From positions 54,388 to 118,387 of the forward strand of contig JAGXAB010000009.1 in NCBI GenBank assembly GCA_018971775.1: a stretch of 64,000 bases of DNA, in the 5' to 3' direction. The translations under genes and the position numbers were made by a program. This DNA comes from Cyanobacteria bacterium REEB67 (lineage in GTDB: Bacteria; Cyanobacteriota; Vampirovibrionia; Obscuribacterales; Obscuribacteraceae). The notes under the pieces are model-generated. The model saw only the letters and a program-made list of their open reading frames with translations, did not search any database and was not told the DNA's origin. Below are positions 25,834 to 34,627 of this stretch, in pieces (the first letter of the stretch is position 1; each line of letters begins with the position of its first letter).

Positions 25834-26688
25834 TCTTTCCGGCAAAGACTCGTGATCGAGCAACCAGGGCGTCGAGCGCTCCAGATCAACGTGACCGTTC
25901 AGACGATAGGGGACGGGCGAGCCATTATCGGGAGATGTAGTAAAAGCGCCGGTCTGAATAGGATCCAGCTTATCGGGCACCCAGTGGTTTGGCCCCACAG
26001 GCGGTGGCGGAGCGTAGAGCTCGATCAATTCGTCGTAATTCATCTCCTGGCGTCTTTCGATTTGCTCGCGATCTTTCTCGCGGTCGAGGAAATTTTTCTT
26101 TTCGGCATAGAGCCTGTCATCCCCAGCCTGGTCAGCCTTGCTTCCATCGACTTTGCCTAGCCTCTGGGCCAGATAGTCGTCTTTGAGAGGGTCGCGCAAA
26201 TCATTCATCGACGCAGTGCCGAAGTCGTCACCGATCAATAAATCGACATAGCTGTTGCGGGCAAAATTACTGTCATCAGCGGAAAGACTGCTGACTGCCG
26301 AAGCCGGATCCGCGCTGCCGTCCATATCGCTTTTGGCGCTGCGTTCGCGCAGGCCGAGCCGATCGGCGAAGCTCTTATCATCATCCGCTTGCTCATCGAG
26401 AGCATCAGTTTTAATCGTCAAGGTCGAAGCACCGGCTTCTTTTGTGTCCAGACGGAAATTGCCCCGCTCCGCTCTGGCGCTCGTCCGATCCACTGGCCCG
26501 GCATAATCATCATGGCGGTCGCCGCGGGAAGCGTAAGCAGCCTGCTGCGATAGAAAATAGCCAAGCAGGCAGGCCAAAATCAAAGCGCCGGCAGGGCGCC
26601 GCTTCAGGCCATCAAAGCTTTTGACTCGAATCGGACCGAAAGCTATAACGTCTCTATTTCTCCGCTCAGCGAACATGGCAATCAGCAT
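25822..26688 (-). CDS. Hypothetical single-pass membrane protein
   Basis: About 288 residues from ATG 26688; the frame is open to a GTG at 26757 and the start is uncertain. A basic N-terminus and one hydrophobic segment (PAGALILACLLGYFLSQQAA) look like a signal anchor. The remaining 230 residues are acidic and hydrophilic, rich in Asp and Arg, with NYDELIELYAPPPP and NHWVPDKLDPIQTG near the C-terminus. No family recognised. The 3' end overlaps the convergent TPR gene by 12 bp. Confidence 0.5.
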   Translation of the reverse strand: MLIAMFAERRNRDVIAFGPIRVKSFDGLKRRPAGALILACLLGYFLSQQAAYASRGDRHDDYAGPVDRTSARAERGNFRLDTKEAGASTLTIKTDALDEQADDDKSFADRLGLRERSAKSDMDGSADPASAVSSLSADDSNFARNSYVDLLIGDDFGTASMNDLRDPLKDDYLAQRLGKVDGSKADQAGDDRLYAEKKNFLDREKDREQIERRQEMNYDELIELYAPPPPVGPNHWVPDKLDPIQTGAFTTSPDNGSPVPYRLNGHVDLERSTPWLLDHESLPERLLH

Positions 26689-26880
26689 TTCACATGGCCC
26701 GGGGCGTCCATCGACAGACCCGGGCATTTTAGCAGCAGAAGCAGGGCGGCGAAACACATAAAAATCCGCTCACAGATGGACCGGCGCTATCCTTGTAAAA
26801 TAGGTCCACTCGTGAAGTCGGGCCTCCATTGGGCCTGCTTACCGTGCATTTGTAAATCCCATCAGGTCAGGCACAGCGAG

Positions 26881-28422
26881 ATGGAAGCAGGAGCATTGGC
26901 AAGGTTTTCAATCATCCTTACAATGCTTGGCGCGCTTCTGCTCGTCCCGCAGGCAGGCAGCATCGGTGCGGCGAATGCGGCAGGCCGCGAGACTTTCGTA
27001 CAGGATTTGCAATTTCAACCGGTGACGGCGCCGCGAGCCGTGACGATCAAGGATGCCGTCGACGTCGCTCTGCGCAACTATCCCACGATCAACAACAAAT
27101 ATTTTAAATTGCGCGCTGCCAAGGCCAATGTCGCCCTGGCCAAAACGCAGTACCTGCCCAACCTGAACTGGGACATCCAGGAGTCGGGCATAAGCGGTAA
27201 CCGCGTATCGAGTACGGTCATGAACAACGTCTCAGGATTCGACACCGTGCCGGTCGACTCCGGCCCCTCATCGCGAGTACTCAGCTTTAAACCAATTGTC
27301 AACAACCTGCAGGGCCTCAACCTCAACTGGCTGATGGTCGATTTTGGCCTGCGTCACGCCAACGACAATTACGCCTACGCCGACGCGCGGGCGGCCCGAG
27401 CCGACCTGAACCTGACCCGCCTCGACGTCGCCTTTGACGCTGCCGACGCTTACCTGACCGCAGTCGCCGCCAAGCAGGTGATCCGCTCGACAAAGGCCGC
27501 CCTCGAACATATGGAAGCAGCCAATTTGCGCGCCAAGACACTGGTCGCCGAGGGCCTGCGGCCTGGTGTTGACGCTGCTGATTTCGACTTTGAAGTCTCG
27601 CGCGCTCGCATCGGTCTAATCAAAGCAGAAAAAGACCGGCGCTTGACCCTGGTCGGGCTGGCCGAAAAAATGGGCGTGGCAGCCAACGATCTCGATATCA
27701 TCTCCGACGCTCTGGTACGCAGTCCGCAGGCGGCGCAAAACTTCAAAGATCCCGGCCCTTTCGACCTGACCTCGCATCCGCTCAGCTTGCTCAAGACAGC
27801 CGAGATCAATCGCTGGCGCGCCAAACGCGTCGTCCTCGACAAGGCATACAGACCGCACCTCTGGCTCAACTCTTCGATCTGGGGGAAAGGCAGCGGCGAC
27901 AGGAGCAATCCGATCGCCCCGAAGGCCGGGGGTTTGCTGCCCCAGGTCTTCGACTACATGGTCGGCGTTTCTTTGAGCTTTCCAATCATGGAATATTTTC
28001 CCTTGAAAGCACAGAAGCAAATGGCGCGCAGCAATGAACTGGCGGCCCGAGCGGACTTTGACCTGGCCATACAAGTGCTTGAGAAGAAAGACGCCCGCGC
28101 TCGGATCATGCTCGCCCAGGCACGCAAGGTCGCCGACGAGACACCGGTGCTGGTGCAGGCAGCCAGGGTCCGCGAAGAGAAAGTGCTGAAGCGCTACGGG
28201 GCCGGCCTGACCAATATGGTGACGCTGGCTCAGGCGGAAAAGACTCTGGCCGAAGCGGAGGTGGAAGATGCCCTCGCTCAAATCGAAGTCTGGCATTCGA
28301 TTCTATCTCTCGCTTATGTCCAGGGCGATTTGAAACCCTTCATGGAGGTGCTCGATATGGTCGAAGGCAGCACCCAGGGCAATAGTTTCACCAGTAATAC
28401 CGGCAGCAATCCCGGCCACTAG
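26881..28422 (+). CDS. TolC-family outer membrane efflux protein
   Basis: About 513 residues from ATG 26881, where a proper signal peptide begins (FSIILTMLGALLLVPQAGS...ANAAG); the frame is open to 26776. Two outer-membrane efflux repeats are visible: IKDAVDVALRNYPTINNKYF with KANVALAKTQYLPNLNW, and a second repeat ending RVREEKVLKRYGAGLTNMV with LAQAEKTLAEAEVEDALAQ. These form the alpha-barrel channel of tripartite pumps. First gene of an operon with the RND pump (22-bp gap) and the fusion protein. Confidence 0.9.
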   Translation: MEAGALARFSIILTMLGALLLVPQAGSIGAANAAGRETFVQDLQFQPVTAPRAVTIKDAVDVALRNYPTINNKYFKLRAAKANVALAKTQYLPNLNWDIQESGISGNRVSSTVMNNVSGFDTVPVDSGPSSRVLSFKPIVNNLQGLNLNWLMVDFGLRHANDNYAYADARAARADLNLTRLDVAFDAADAYLTAVAAKQVIRSTKAALEHMEAANLRAKTLVAEGLRPGVDAADFDFEVSRARIGLIKAEKDRRLTLVGLAEKMGVAANDLDIISDALVRSPQAAQNFKDPGPFDLTSHPLSLLKTAEINRWRAKRVVLDKAYRPHLWLNSSIWGKGSGDRSNPIAPKAGGLLPQVFDYMVGVSLSFPIMEYFPLKAQKQMARSNELAARADFDLAIQVLEKKDARARIMLAQARKVADETPVLVQAARVREEKVLKRYGAGLTNMVTLAQAEKTLAEAEVEDALAQIEVWHSILSLAYVQGDLKPFMEVLDMVEGSTQGNSFTSNTGSNPGH

Positions 28423-28444
28423 GAAAAGCGAGTTTTAGCCAGTT

Positions 28445-31400
28445 ATGTGGATCATTTCGACAGCGATGAAGCGACCGATCACAGTTGTGGCGGCGGTCGT
28501 GAGCATGGTGATGGTGGCAATCATGGCCATCACTTCGATGAAGCAGGATATTTTCCCCGACCTGAAAATTCCGGCCATCTACATCATCCAGGGCTACGGA
28601 GGCATGTCCCCCGAGCAGATGGAAGGCTACATCACCTCTACCTACGAACTTTACTTTCTTTATGTGCCGGGGATCGAGCATATCGAATCGCGCTCGATCC
28701 AGAACGTCGCCGTGATTAAGGTCTTCTTCCAACCGGATACCGATATGGCATCGGCTATGGCCGCAGTCGTAGCAATGGCCAATCGCGCCACCAGCTTAAT
28801 GCCGCACGGCACCTACAATCCCTTTGTGCTGCGCTTCGACGCCGGCAGCCTGCCGGTCGGCCAGCTCGTGCTCTATTCGGTGACAAAGTCAGTCAAAGAA
28901 CTCGAGGATCTCGCCTATACACGCATCCGGCCGATGCTTGCCACCGTACCCGGTGCCGAAGCGCCACCTCCCTTCGGCGGCAATATACGCACGATCGTGA
29001 TTAGTGTCGACGCCGATAAACTGCGCCAATACAATATCTCAGGGGACGAGGTGATCAAATCGCTGGTGACGGGCAACCAGGTCTTGCCGGCCGGTGACGT
29101 GCGCACCGGAGACTACATGCGCATCGCCCCGGTCAATTCCGACCTGCCCGACATTCACCAGCTCGACTACATGCCGATTCGCACCGGGCATGGTCCGCAA
29201 ATATTTGTCAAAGATATCGGCCACGTCGAAGACTCATCCGATATTCTGGCCGGCTACGCGCTCTATCAAGGCCGGCGCACGGTCTACATCCCCGCCGTGA
29301 AGAGAGCGGACGCCTCCACCGTTTCGGTCGTCGACAGCTTGCAAGCAGCGCTGCCCCGCATGCAGTCGGTCTTGCCCGATGATGTCAAAATCAGCTATGA
29401 ATTTGACCAGTCGAAATATGTACGCGAAGCGATAAGCGATGTCTTCCACGAAGGCGTGCTCGGGACCATCTTGCCCGGCTTGATGATCCTGCTTTTTCTA
29501 CGCGATCTGCGCAGTACGCTGATCGTAGTCACCACCATTCCACTTTCTTTGCTGGCATCGATAGTCGGCCTCTGGCTGACCGGTCAGACATTCAATATCC
29601 AGACCCTGAGCGGTCTGGCCCTCTCTATCGGTATTCTGGTGGACGAAGCGACTGTCTGTATCGAAAACATGCACAGTCACCTGGCCAATGGTGCAAAAAA
29701 AGCGCGCGCTGTCTTCGACGCCTGCGTCGAGACAATGGTGCCCAGGCTTCTGGCCATGCTTTCGGTGGTGGCAGTGTTCGTACCTTCCTTCTTCATGACT
29801 GGCATCACCCGCGAATTATTCATCCCTCTTTCGCTGGCCGTCGGTTTCGCTATGATTGCCTCCACCACACTGGCCTCGACCCTCGTGCCGATCATGGCCG
29901 TCTGGGTACTCAAAGACGAGCACAAAGAGAAGGGCAAGCCGGACTTTATCGACCACGCCCGCGATAAGCTAGGCGACTTTCTACGGCTGCTATTGCCGAT
30001 GCGAGCGATCATTATTCCGGTCTATCTTGTCGTCGCCGGCCTGCTTGTCGTGACGCTCTACGAAAATATCGGCAAAGAACTCTTCCCCGAATCGGGCAGC
30101 ACCCAGTTTCGCGTGCGCATATCGGCACCGACCGGCATGCGCGTTGAGGCCCTCGAAACACGCGTGCTCAAAGCAATCGACGAAATCAAACTGGAAGCCG
30201 GACCGGGCATGGTCGATAAAACACTCGGCTATGCCGGACAACAACCGGCGATGTTTCCGATCAGCTCGGCCTTCCTCTGGACGAGCGGGCCTCATCAGGC
30301 CGTACTCGACGTGCAGTTGAAAGAAGGATCGCACATCGCCATGGGGCCATTTAAGGATCGGCTGCGCAGGCGTCTGCATAAAGCCCTGCCCGACACGACC
30401 TTCTCCTTCGAGCCCGGCGATATCGTCAGCCAGATCATGAACCTTGGATCGCCAACACCAATAACGGTGCAGGTCACCGGTCACAATTTGATCGCCGATA
30501 AAGTTTTCGCCGGCAAGGTCCTCGCCGAAATGAAGAAAATCAGCGGCCTGCGTGATCTACAATGGGGTCAGCCCCTCGATTATCCGACCGTGCAAATCGA
30601 CATCGATAGAGAACTGGCCGGTCAGCTCGGCGTCACAGCGCAGGAAGTGGGCATGTCCCTGCAACCGGCCTTTTTCTCCAGTCGCTTTGTCAATCTGAGC
30701 TTGTGGCGAGACAAAGACAGCGGCTTCTCATACCAGGTCCAGGTGCAGGTGCCTCAGGATCAGATCAAGAGTAAAAAAGACATCGAAGATTTCCCGACCA
30801 TGAACAGTATGCGCCGCGAACAAATGGCGCCGGCGGAGAGCGAAGGCAGCCCCGAAGTCGATCCCGAAATCGATAGAGACTATCCGGACAGCAAGATGCG
30901 CTACCGCCAGCATCCACTTATTTCGGACGTGGCCAAGGTCACCTACGGCGTGACTAACGGTGAATTTGACCGCTACAACATGATGCGCATGGTCTCCTTG
31001 ACGGCCAATATCGCCGGCGACGATCTCGGCCGCCTCGGCGATGACGTCAAAGAAGCGGTGAAAAGGGCCGGCAAAGCTCCGGCCGGCGTATTTTGCAACG
31101 TCATGGGCCAGGTACCTTTGCTCGAGGATACCTTCTTCCATCTGCTCTCCGGACTGCTGCTCGCCGTGGTCGTAATCACCTTGATGTTACTTGCCTACTT
31201 CCAGGCACCGCGCATAGTGCTGATCGTCATGTCGACCACACCGGCGATCCTATCCGGCGTGCTCGTCATGTTGACGATTACAAACACCACTTTAAATGTC
31301 CAGTCTTTTATGGGCGCAATCATGTGCATCGGCGTAGGCATCGCCAATGCGATCATGATGGTGGTCTTTGCCGAAACCAGTCGGCGCCAGGGCATGAACG

Positions 31401-31654
31401 CCGATGATGCCGGCGTGCACGGAGCCCAGATGCGCATGCGCCCGATCCTGATGACCTCGATCGCCATGGTGGCAGGCATGATACCGATGGCTATTTCCAC
31501 CACCCAGAGCGCCCCACTCGGCCGTGCCGTGATCGGTGGATTGACGATGTCCACGCTTTCGGTACTGACACTTCTGCCCCTGGTTTTTTCCCTGGTCCAA
31601 AAAAATGCCGACCGCGGCTCTGGCTCACTACATCCCGAAGATCATGGTCAATAA
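28445..31654 (+). CDS. RND efflux permease (AcrB/HAE1-related)
   Basis: 1069 residues, the usual RND length, with twelve membrane helices and two large periplasmic loops. The N-terminus MKRPITVVAAVV and MKQDIFPDLKIPAI are family-typical. In helix 4 the proton-relay motif reads GILVDEATVCIEN: Asp400 is kept and the neighbouring Asp of AcrB is Glu401, a change common in several RND subgroups. The last helices include MGAIMCIGVGIANAIMMV and MRPILMTSIAMVAGMIPMA. It exports a substrate by proton antiport with the TolC-like and membrane-fusion partners. Metal versus drug specificity cannot be told; no Met-rich CusA-like motif was noticed. Confidence 0.93.
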   Translation: MWIISTAMKRPITVVAAVVSMVMVAIMAITSMKQDIFPDLKIPAIYIIQGYGGMSPEQMEGYITSTYELYFLYVPGIEHIESRSIQNVAVIKVFFQPDTDMASAMAAVVAMANRATSLMPHGTYNPFVLRFDAGSLPVGQLVLYSVTKSVKELEDLAYTRIRPMLATVPGAEAPPPFGGNIRTIVISVDADKLRQYNISGDEVIKSLVTGNQVLPAGDVRTGDYMRIAPVNSDLPDIHQLDYMPIRTGHGPQIFVKDIGHVEDSSDILAGYALYQGRRTVYIPAVKRADASTVSVVDSLQAALPRMQSVLPDDVKISYEFDQSKYVREAISDVFHEGVLGTILPGLMILLFLRDLRSTLIVVTTIPLSLLASIVGLWLTGQTFNIQTLSGLALSIGILVDEATVCIENMHSHLANGAKKARAVFDACVETMVPRLLAMLSVVAVFVPSFFMTGITRELFIPLSLAVGFAMIASTTLASTLVPIMAVWVLKDEHKEKGKPDFIDHARDKLGDFLRLLLPMRAIIIPVYLVVAGLLVVTLYENIGKELFPESGSTQFRVRISAPTGMRVEALETRVLKAIDEIKLEAGPGMVDKTLGYAGQQPAMFPISSAFLWTSGPHQAVLDVQLKEGSHIAMGPFKDRLRRRLHKALPDTTFSFEPGDIVSQIMNLGSPTPITVQVTGHNLIADKVFAGKVLAEMKKISGLRDLQWGQPLDYPTVQIDIDRELAGQLGVTAQEVGMSLQPAFFSSRFVNLSLWRDKDSGFSYQVQVQVPQDQIKSKKDIEDFPTMNSMRREQMAPAESEGSPEVDPEIDRDYPDSKMRYRQHPLISDVAKVTYGVTNGEFDRYNMMRMVSLTANIAGDDLGRLGDDVKEAVKRAGKAPAGVFCNVMGQVPLLEDTFFHLLSGLLLAVVVITLMLLAYFQAPRIVLIVMSTTPAILSGVLVMLTITNTTLNVQSFMGAIMCIGVGIANAIMMVVFAETSRRQGMNADDAGVHGAQMRMRPILMTSIAMVAGMIPMAISTTQSAPLGRAVIGGLTMSTLSVLTLLPLVFSLVQKNADRGSGSLHPEDHGQ

Positions 31655-33079
31655 ATGGAAAACGACGCTAATAAACGAGACGAAAACGATTTGACGGGCC
31701 AGCAGCCTTCTGCTTTTCCCGAAAATGCGGCCGAAATCGAACGCACCCGGCATATCAACAGAATCGTCGAAGAAGAGAAGCGCGAGGCCCACCCGGTCAG
31801 ATTCAAATACGACCGCTCTGCTTTTACCCTCGGCAATATCCTCTTCCTGGTCGGCTTCCTCGGTGTGGCCGGCGGCCTTTTCTATTTTTTGCTGCTCAAT
31901 CATAGACAACAAACGGCGCCTCTAGAAGCACCAGCGGCGGTGCGGCCCACCCTCGACGTCGTACCGGTCGTCTCTAAAACGCTTTTTCGGGTAGACCAAT
32001 TGCCGGGTGAAATAGACGCCTATCAAGATGTTTTGATCTATCCCAAAGTGCGTGGCTTCATCAAATGGATAGGCGTGGACCGCGGCGCCGTCGTCAAAGA
32101 AGGCCAGCCGATGGTGCGCATGTACGCCCCTGAATATCTAGCCGATCGCAACGAGGCTCTCGCTCGCGTTGCAGCGACAAAGGCGGCCGTGGCCGTCGAA
32201 GAATCGCAACTGGAAGACCTCAAGGCAGCCCTCAAAAAAAGCAAAGCCAATCTGCTCGCCGACCAATCGACCTATCAACGCGTCTACACGGCCTCGCTCG
32301 TGCCGGGCGTGATCGCCGACAATGACGTAGTGCAATGGGCTCAATCCGTAGAAGCCGACCAGCAAGACGTCAACACTTTGATTAAGAGGGTGAACGCCAA
32401 AGGCCATGAGCTCTCGATGCGCAAAGAGGAGCTCGACGCAAAAATACGAGGCTTCGAAAGCTTCGCTGACTTCGCCTCCTATCTGGAAATCAAAGCCCCC
32501 TTCGACGGCTACGTCACCGAGCGACGCATGCACGTCGGCAGTTATGTCGGCCCGGACGGCAGCGGCGCCTACCCGCCTATTTGTCGAGTGAAGCAACTCG
32601 ATTTGCTGCGTATAGTCGCACCAGTGCCGGAAAACGACACAGCCGGCGTCATTGTCGGCTCACAAGTGCCTTTTACCGTATCTTCTTTTCCCGGACGGCA
32701 GTTTATCGGCACCGTTGCTCGCATCAGCAACAGCCTCGACAAGGGAACGCGTACCATGCCCGTCGAGCTCAACTATCTAAATCCCAAATACGAAATACTG
32801 CCCGGCATGTTTTGTAAGGTACTCTGGCCCTCGCGCCGCCGTGAAAGCTCTCTCTTCGTGCCGACGTCAGCAGTTGTCTCGACACCGCTCAATACTTTCG
32901 TCTGCCGCATCAAAAACGACACAGTCGAATGGGTGACGGTCAGCAAAGGTCAGATGATGGATAAGCTGGTCGAGGTCTTTGGCAATCTTAAGGAAGGCGA
33001 CATGGTAGCAAGAGCGGCGAGCGAAGAGCTCGTCAATCAATCGAAAGTGAATGCCGTCGTCAGTCAGGCCCGGCCATAA
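31655..33079 (+). CDS. RND efflux membrane fusion protein (HlyD-like)
   Basis: 474 residues, starting on the base after the RND stop codon. A cytoplasmic charged N-terminus (1-54) and one membrane helix (about 56-80) precede the periplasmic part. The lipoyl half-motifs are YPKVRGFIKWIGVDRGAVVKEGQPM and IKAPFDGYVTERRMHVGSYV, on either side of a long coiled-coil hairpin (about 165-265). A beta-barrel region follows (VPFTVSSFPGRQFIGTVARI). It bridges the pump and the TolC-like channel. The long N-terminal extension with a true membrane helix, not a lipoprotein signal, is notable. Confidence 0.92.
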   Translation: MENDANKRDENDLTGQQPSAFPENAAEIERTRHINRIVEEEKREAHPVRFKYDRSAFTLGNILFLVGFLGVAGGLFYFLLLNHRQQTAPLEAPAAVRPTLDVVPVVSKTLFRVDQLPGEIDAYQDVLIYPKVRGFIKWIGVDRGAVVKEGQPMVRMYAPEYLADRNEALARVAATKAAVAVEESQLEDLKAALKKSKANLLADQSTYQRVYTASLVPGVIADNDVVQWAQSVEADQQDVNTLIKRVNAKGHELSMRKEELDAKIRGFESFADFASYLEIKAPFDGYVTERRMHVGSYVGPDGSGAYPPICRVKQLDLLRIVAPVPENDTAGVIVGSQVPFTVSSFPGRQFIGTVARISNSLDKGTRTMPVELNYLNPKYEILPGMFCKVLWPSRRRESSLFVPTSAVVSTPLNTFVCRIKNDTVEWVTVSKGQMMDKLVEVFGNLKEGDMVARAASEELVNQSKVNAVVSQARP

Positions 33080-33105
33080 AATAAACAAGCAGTAAACAAC
33101 CAGAT

Positions 33106-34602
33106 TCAGTGCACACTTACTAATATCGATTCGGCTCGGCTCTCCACAGCTCCGGCCTCGGAGGCGCGGCCCAGGCCTTTGAGCACAAGGGCATAATCCT
33201 TCAAACAAGCTGCGACAAGCGGATCTTTCTGGCCGACCGCGCTTTCCGTGCTGGCCAGAGCCCATTCATAAAAGGTACAGGCATCGGCTAAGCGGCCCTG
33301 GTGAAAATAGAGATAAGCCAGCTCATTCAAGATGCGCGCCGTCTCGAGGTTGTTTGGCCCGAGCGCCGACTGGCTCCGACTGAGGGCGTCCTTGTAGAGA
33401 CTGGAGGCAACCTCGACATTGCCGAGATGAAATTCGGCAGATGCCAGTGAAGCCAGCGTATTGATCGTCAATAAATTATTTTCGCCCCAGGCTTTGCGAT
33501 AAATCGGCAGAGCTCTCAGCAATAGCGGTCTGGCTTCACCATATTTTTGCTCGGAGAGATAAAAGATGGCCAGACCGCAGAGATCGTTAGCGACGGTGGG
33601 ATGCGAAGAGCCAAGTGCTTCTATGTCGATGGCGATTTTACGTTTGTAAAAAGCCTCGCCCTTTTCAAAATGGCTTTGATGAAAAATAGTCTCACTCATT
33701 GTTTTGAAAACCGGCGAAAGATTTTGTTCGGAAGTAGGGGCATTGATGCCGCGCAGCTCCACTTGCGGATCTTCGCCAACCTGACCCTGGGCATGGACCT
33801 TCAACTGAAAATCCGATTGTTTTTGCCAGGCCGAATCGGCAGCACCGGCAGGGGCGCCGGCAAGATTCGCCGGCTTCGGTGCGCTCGCACTGGCGCCGTA
33901 GATATCGCTATTGAAGTCCTTGACCAGATCGCTGGAAGAGGTTTCGTCGACCTTGATCAAATCGCTGTAATCGCGGAGCAGGTTTTTCAACTCACTGCTG
34001 GCGGCAAGACCCGGTTCGGTCGATAAAATGGCCAGAGCCTGCTTGTAGTTTTTTTCCGCCCCGACTTTATCGCCGCGTCGCGCACTGGCCTTGCCGAGCT
34101 TATGCAGATTACCGGCAAACTCAGGGCTGTAAACGCCGTAATTTTTTTCGTTGATTTTAAGGGCTCGACGATAGTACTCCATGGCCGCCTGATGATCACC
34201 GAGCGATTCTTGAACGGAGCCAAGCAGGATCAGTACCGGTGCCACTTTTTGATTGGCGGCGCCATAATGCTTACTGAGCAGAGAAAGCAAATTGCTATAA
34301 GTGGCATTGGCCTCACGCGTCTGACCATGAAGCATCTGAGCGTTGCCCAGCCTGCGCAAACAATTTTCCAGATCGCTTTGTTGATGCACTTCGGTTTGCA
34401 TCTGAGCCAGGGCTTGCTTGAAATAAACAACAGCCTGCTCAGGCTTCTGCTCGGCTTCCTCGGCCAATCCTTTGGCATAGCTGGTCGACCAGAGGGTGCT
34501 CTCAGCTGCTCTCAGCGGACTGTAGAAAGTGGCGCCAAGGGCCAGCGCCAGGCAGGCCAAGGTGACCTTGAGGAGCGCAGCAGGGGCTTGGACAGAAGAC
34601 AT
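33106..34602 (-). CDS. Exported TPR protein, kinesin-light-chain type
   Basis: 498 residues from ATG 34602 (GAGAG six bases upstream); an in-frame TTG lies six codons earlier. Signal peptide: LKVTLACLALALGATFYSPL, cleaved near RAAES. TPR units include PEQAVVYFKQALAQMQTEVH, REANATYSNLLSLLSKHYG, HQAAMEYYRRALKINEKNYG, YGEARPLLLRALPIYRKAWG and ADACTFYEWALASTESAVG. The linker at about 225-290 is Ala/Pro/Ser rich. The C-terminal block resembles that of the TPR protein at 24.3-25.8 kb. Convergent with the efflux operon (26 bp). Probable periplasmic scaffold. Confidence 0.8.
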   Translation of the reverse strand: MSSVQAPAALLKVTLACLALALGATFYSPLRAAESTLWSTSYAKGLAEEAEQKPEQAVVYFKQALAQMQTEVHQQSDLENCLRRLGNAQMLHGQTREANATYSNLLSLLSKHYGAANQKVAPVLILLGSVQESLGDHQAAMEYYRRALKINEKNYGVYSPEFAGNLHKLGKASARRGDKVGAEKNYKQALAILSTEPGLAASSELKNLLRDYSDLIKVDETSSSDLVKDFNSDIYGASASAPKPANLAGAPAGAADSAWQKQSDFQLKVHAQGQVGEDPQVELRGINAPTSEQNLSPVFKTMSETIFHQSHFEKGEAFYKRKIAIDIEALGSSHPTVANDLCGLAIFYLSEQKYGEARPLLLRALPIYRKAWGENNLLTINTLASLASAEFHLGNVEVASSLYKDALSRSQSALGPNNLETARILNELAYLYFHQGRLADACTFYEWALASTESAVGQKDPLVAACLKDYALVLKGLGRASEAGAVESRAESILVSVH

Positions 34603-34627
34603 TTTAGCTCTCAAAGGCAAGGGGCAA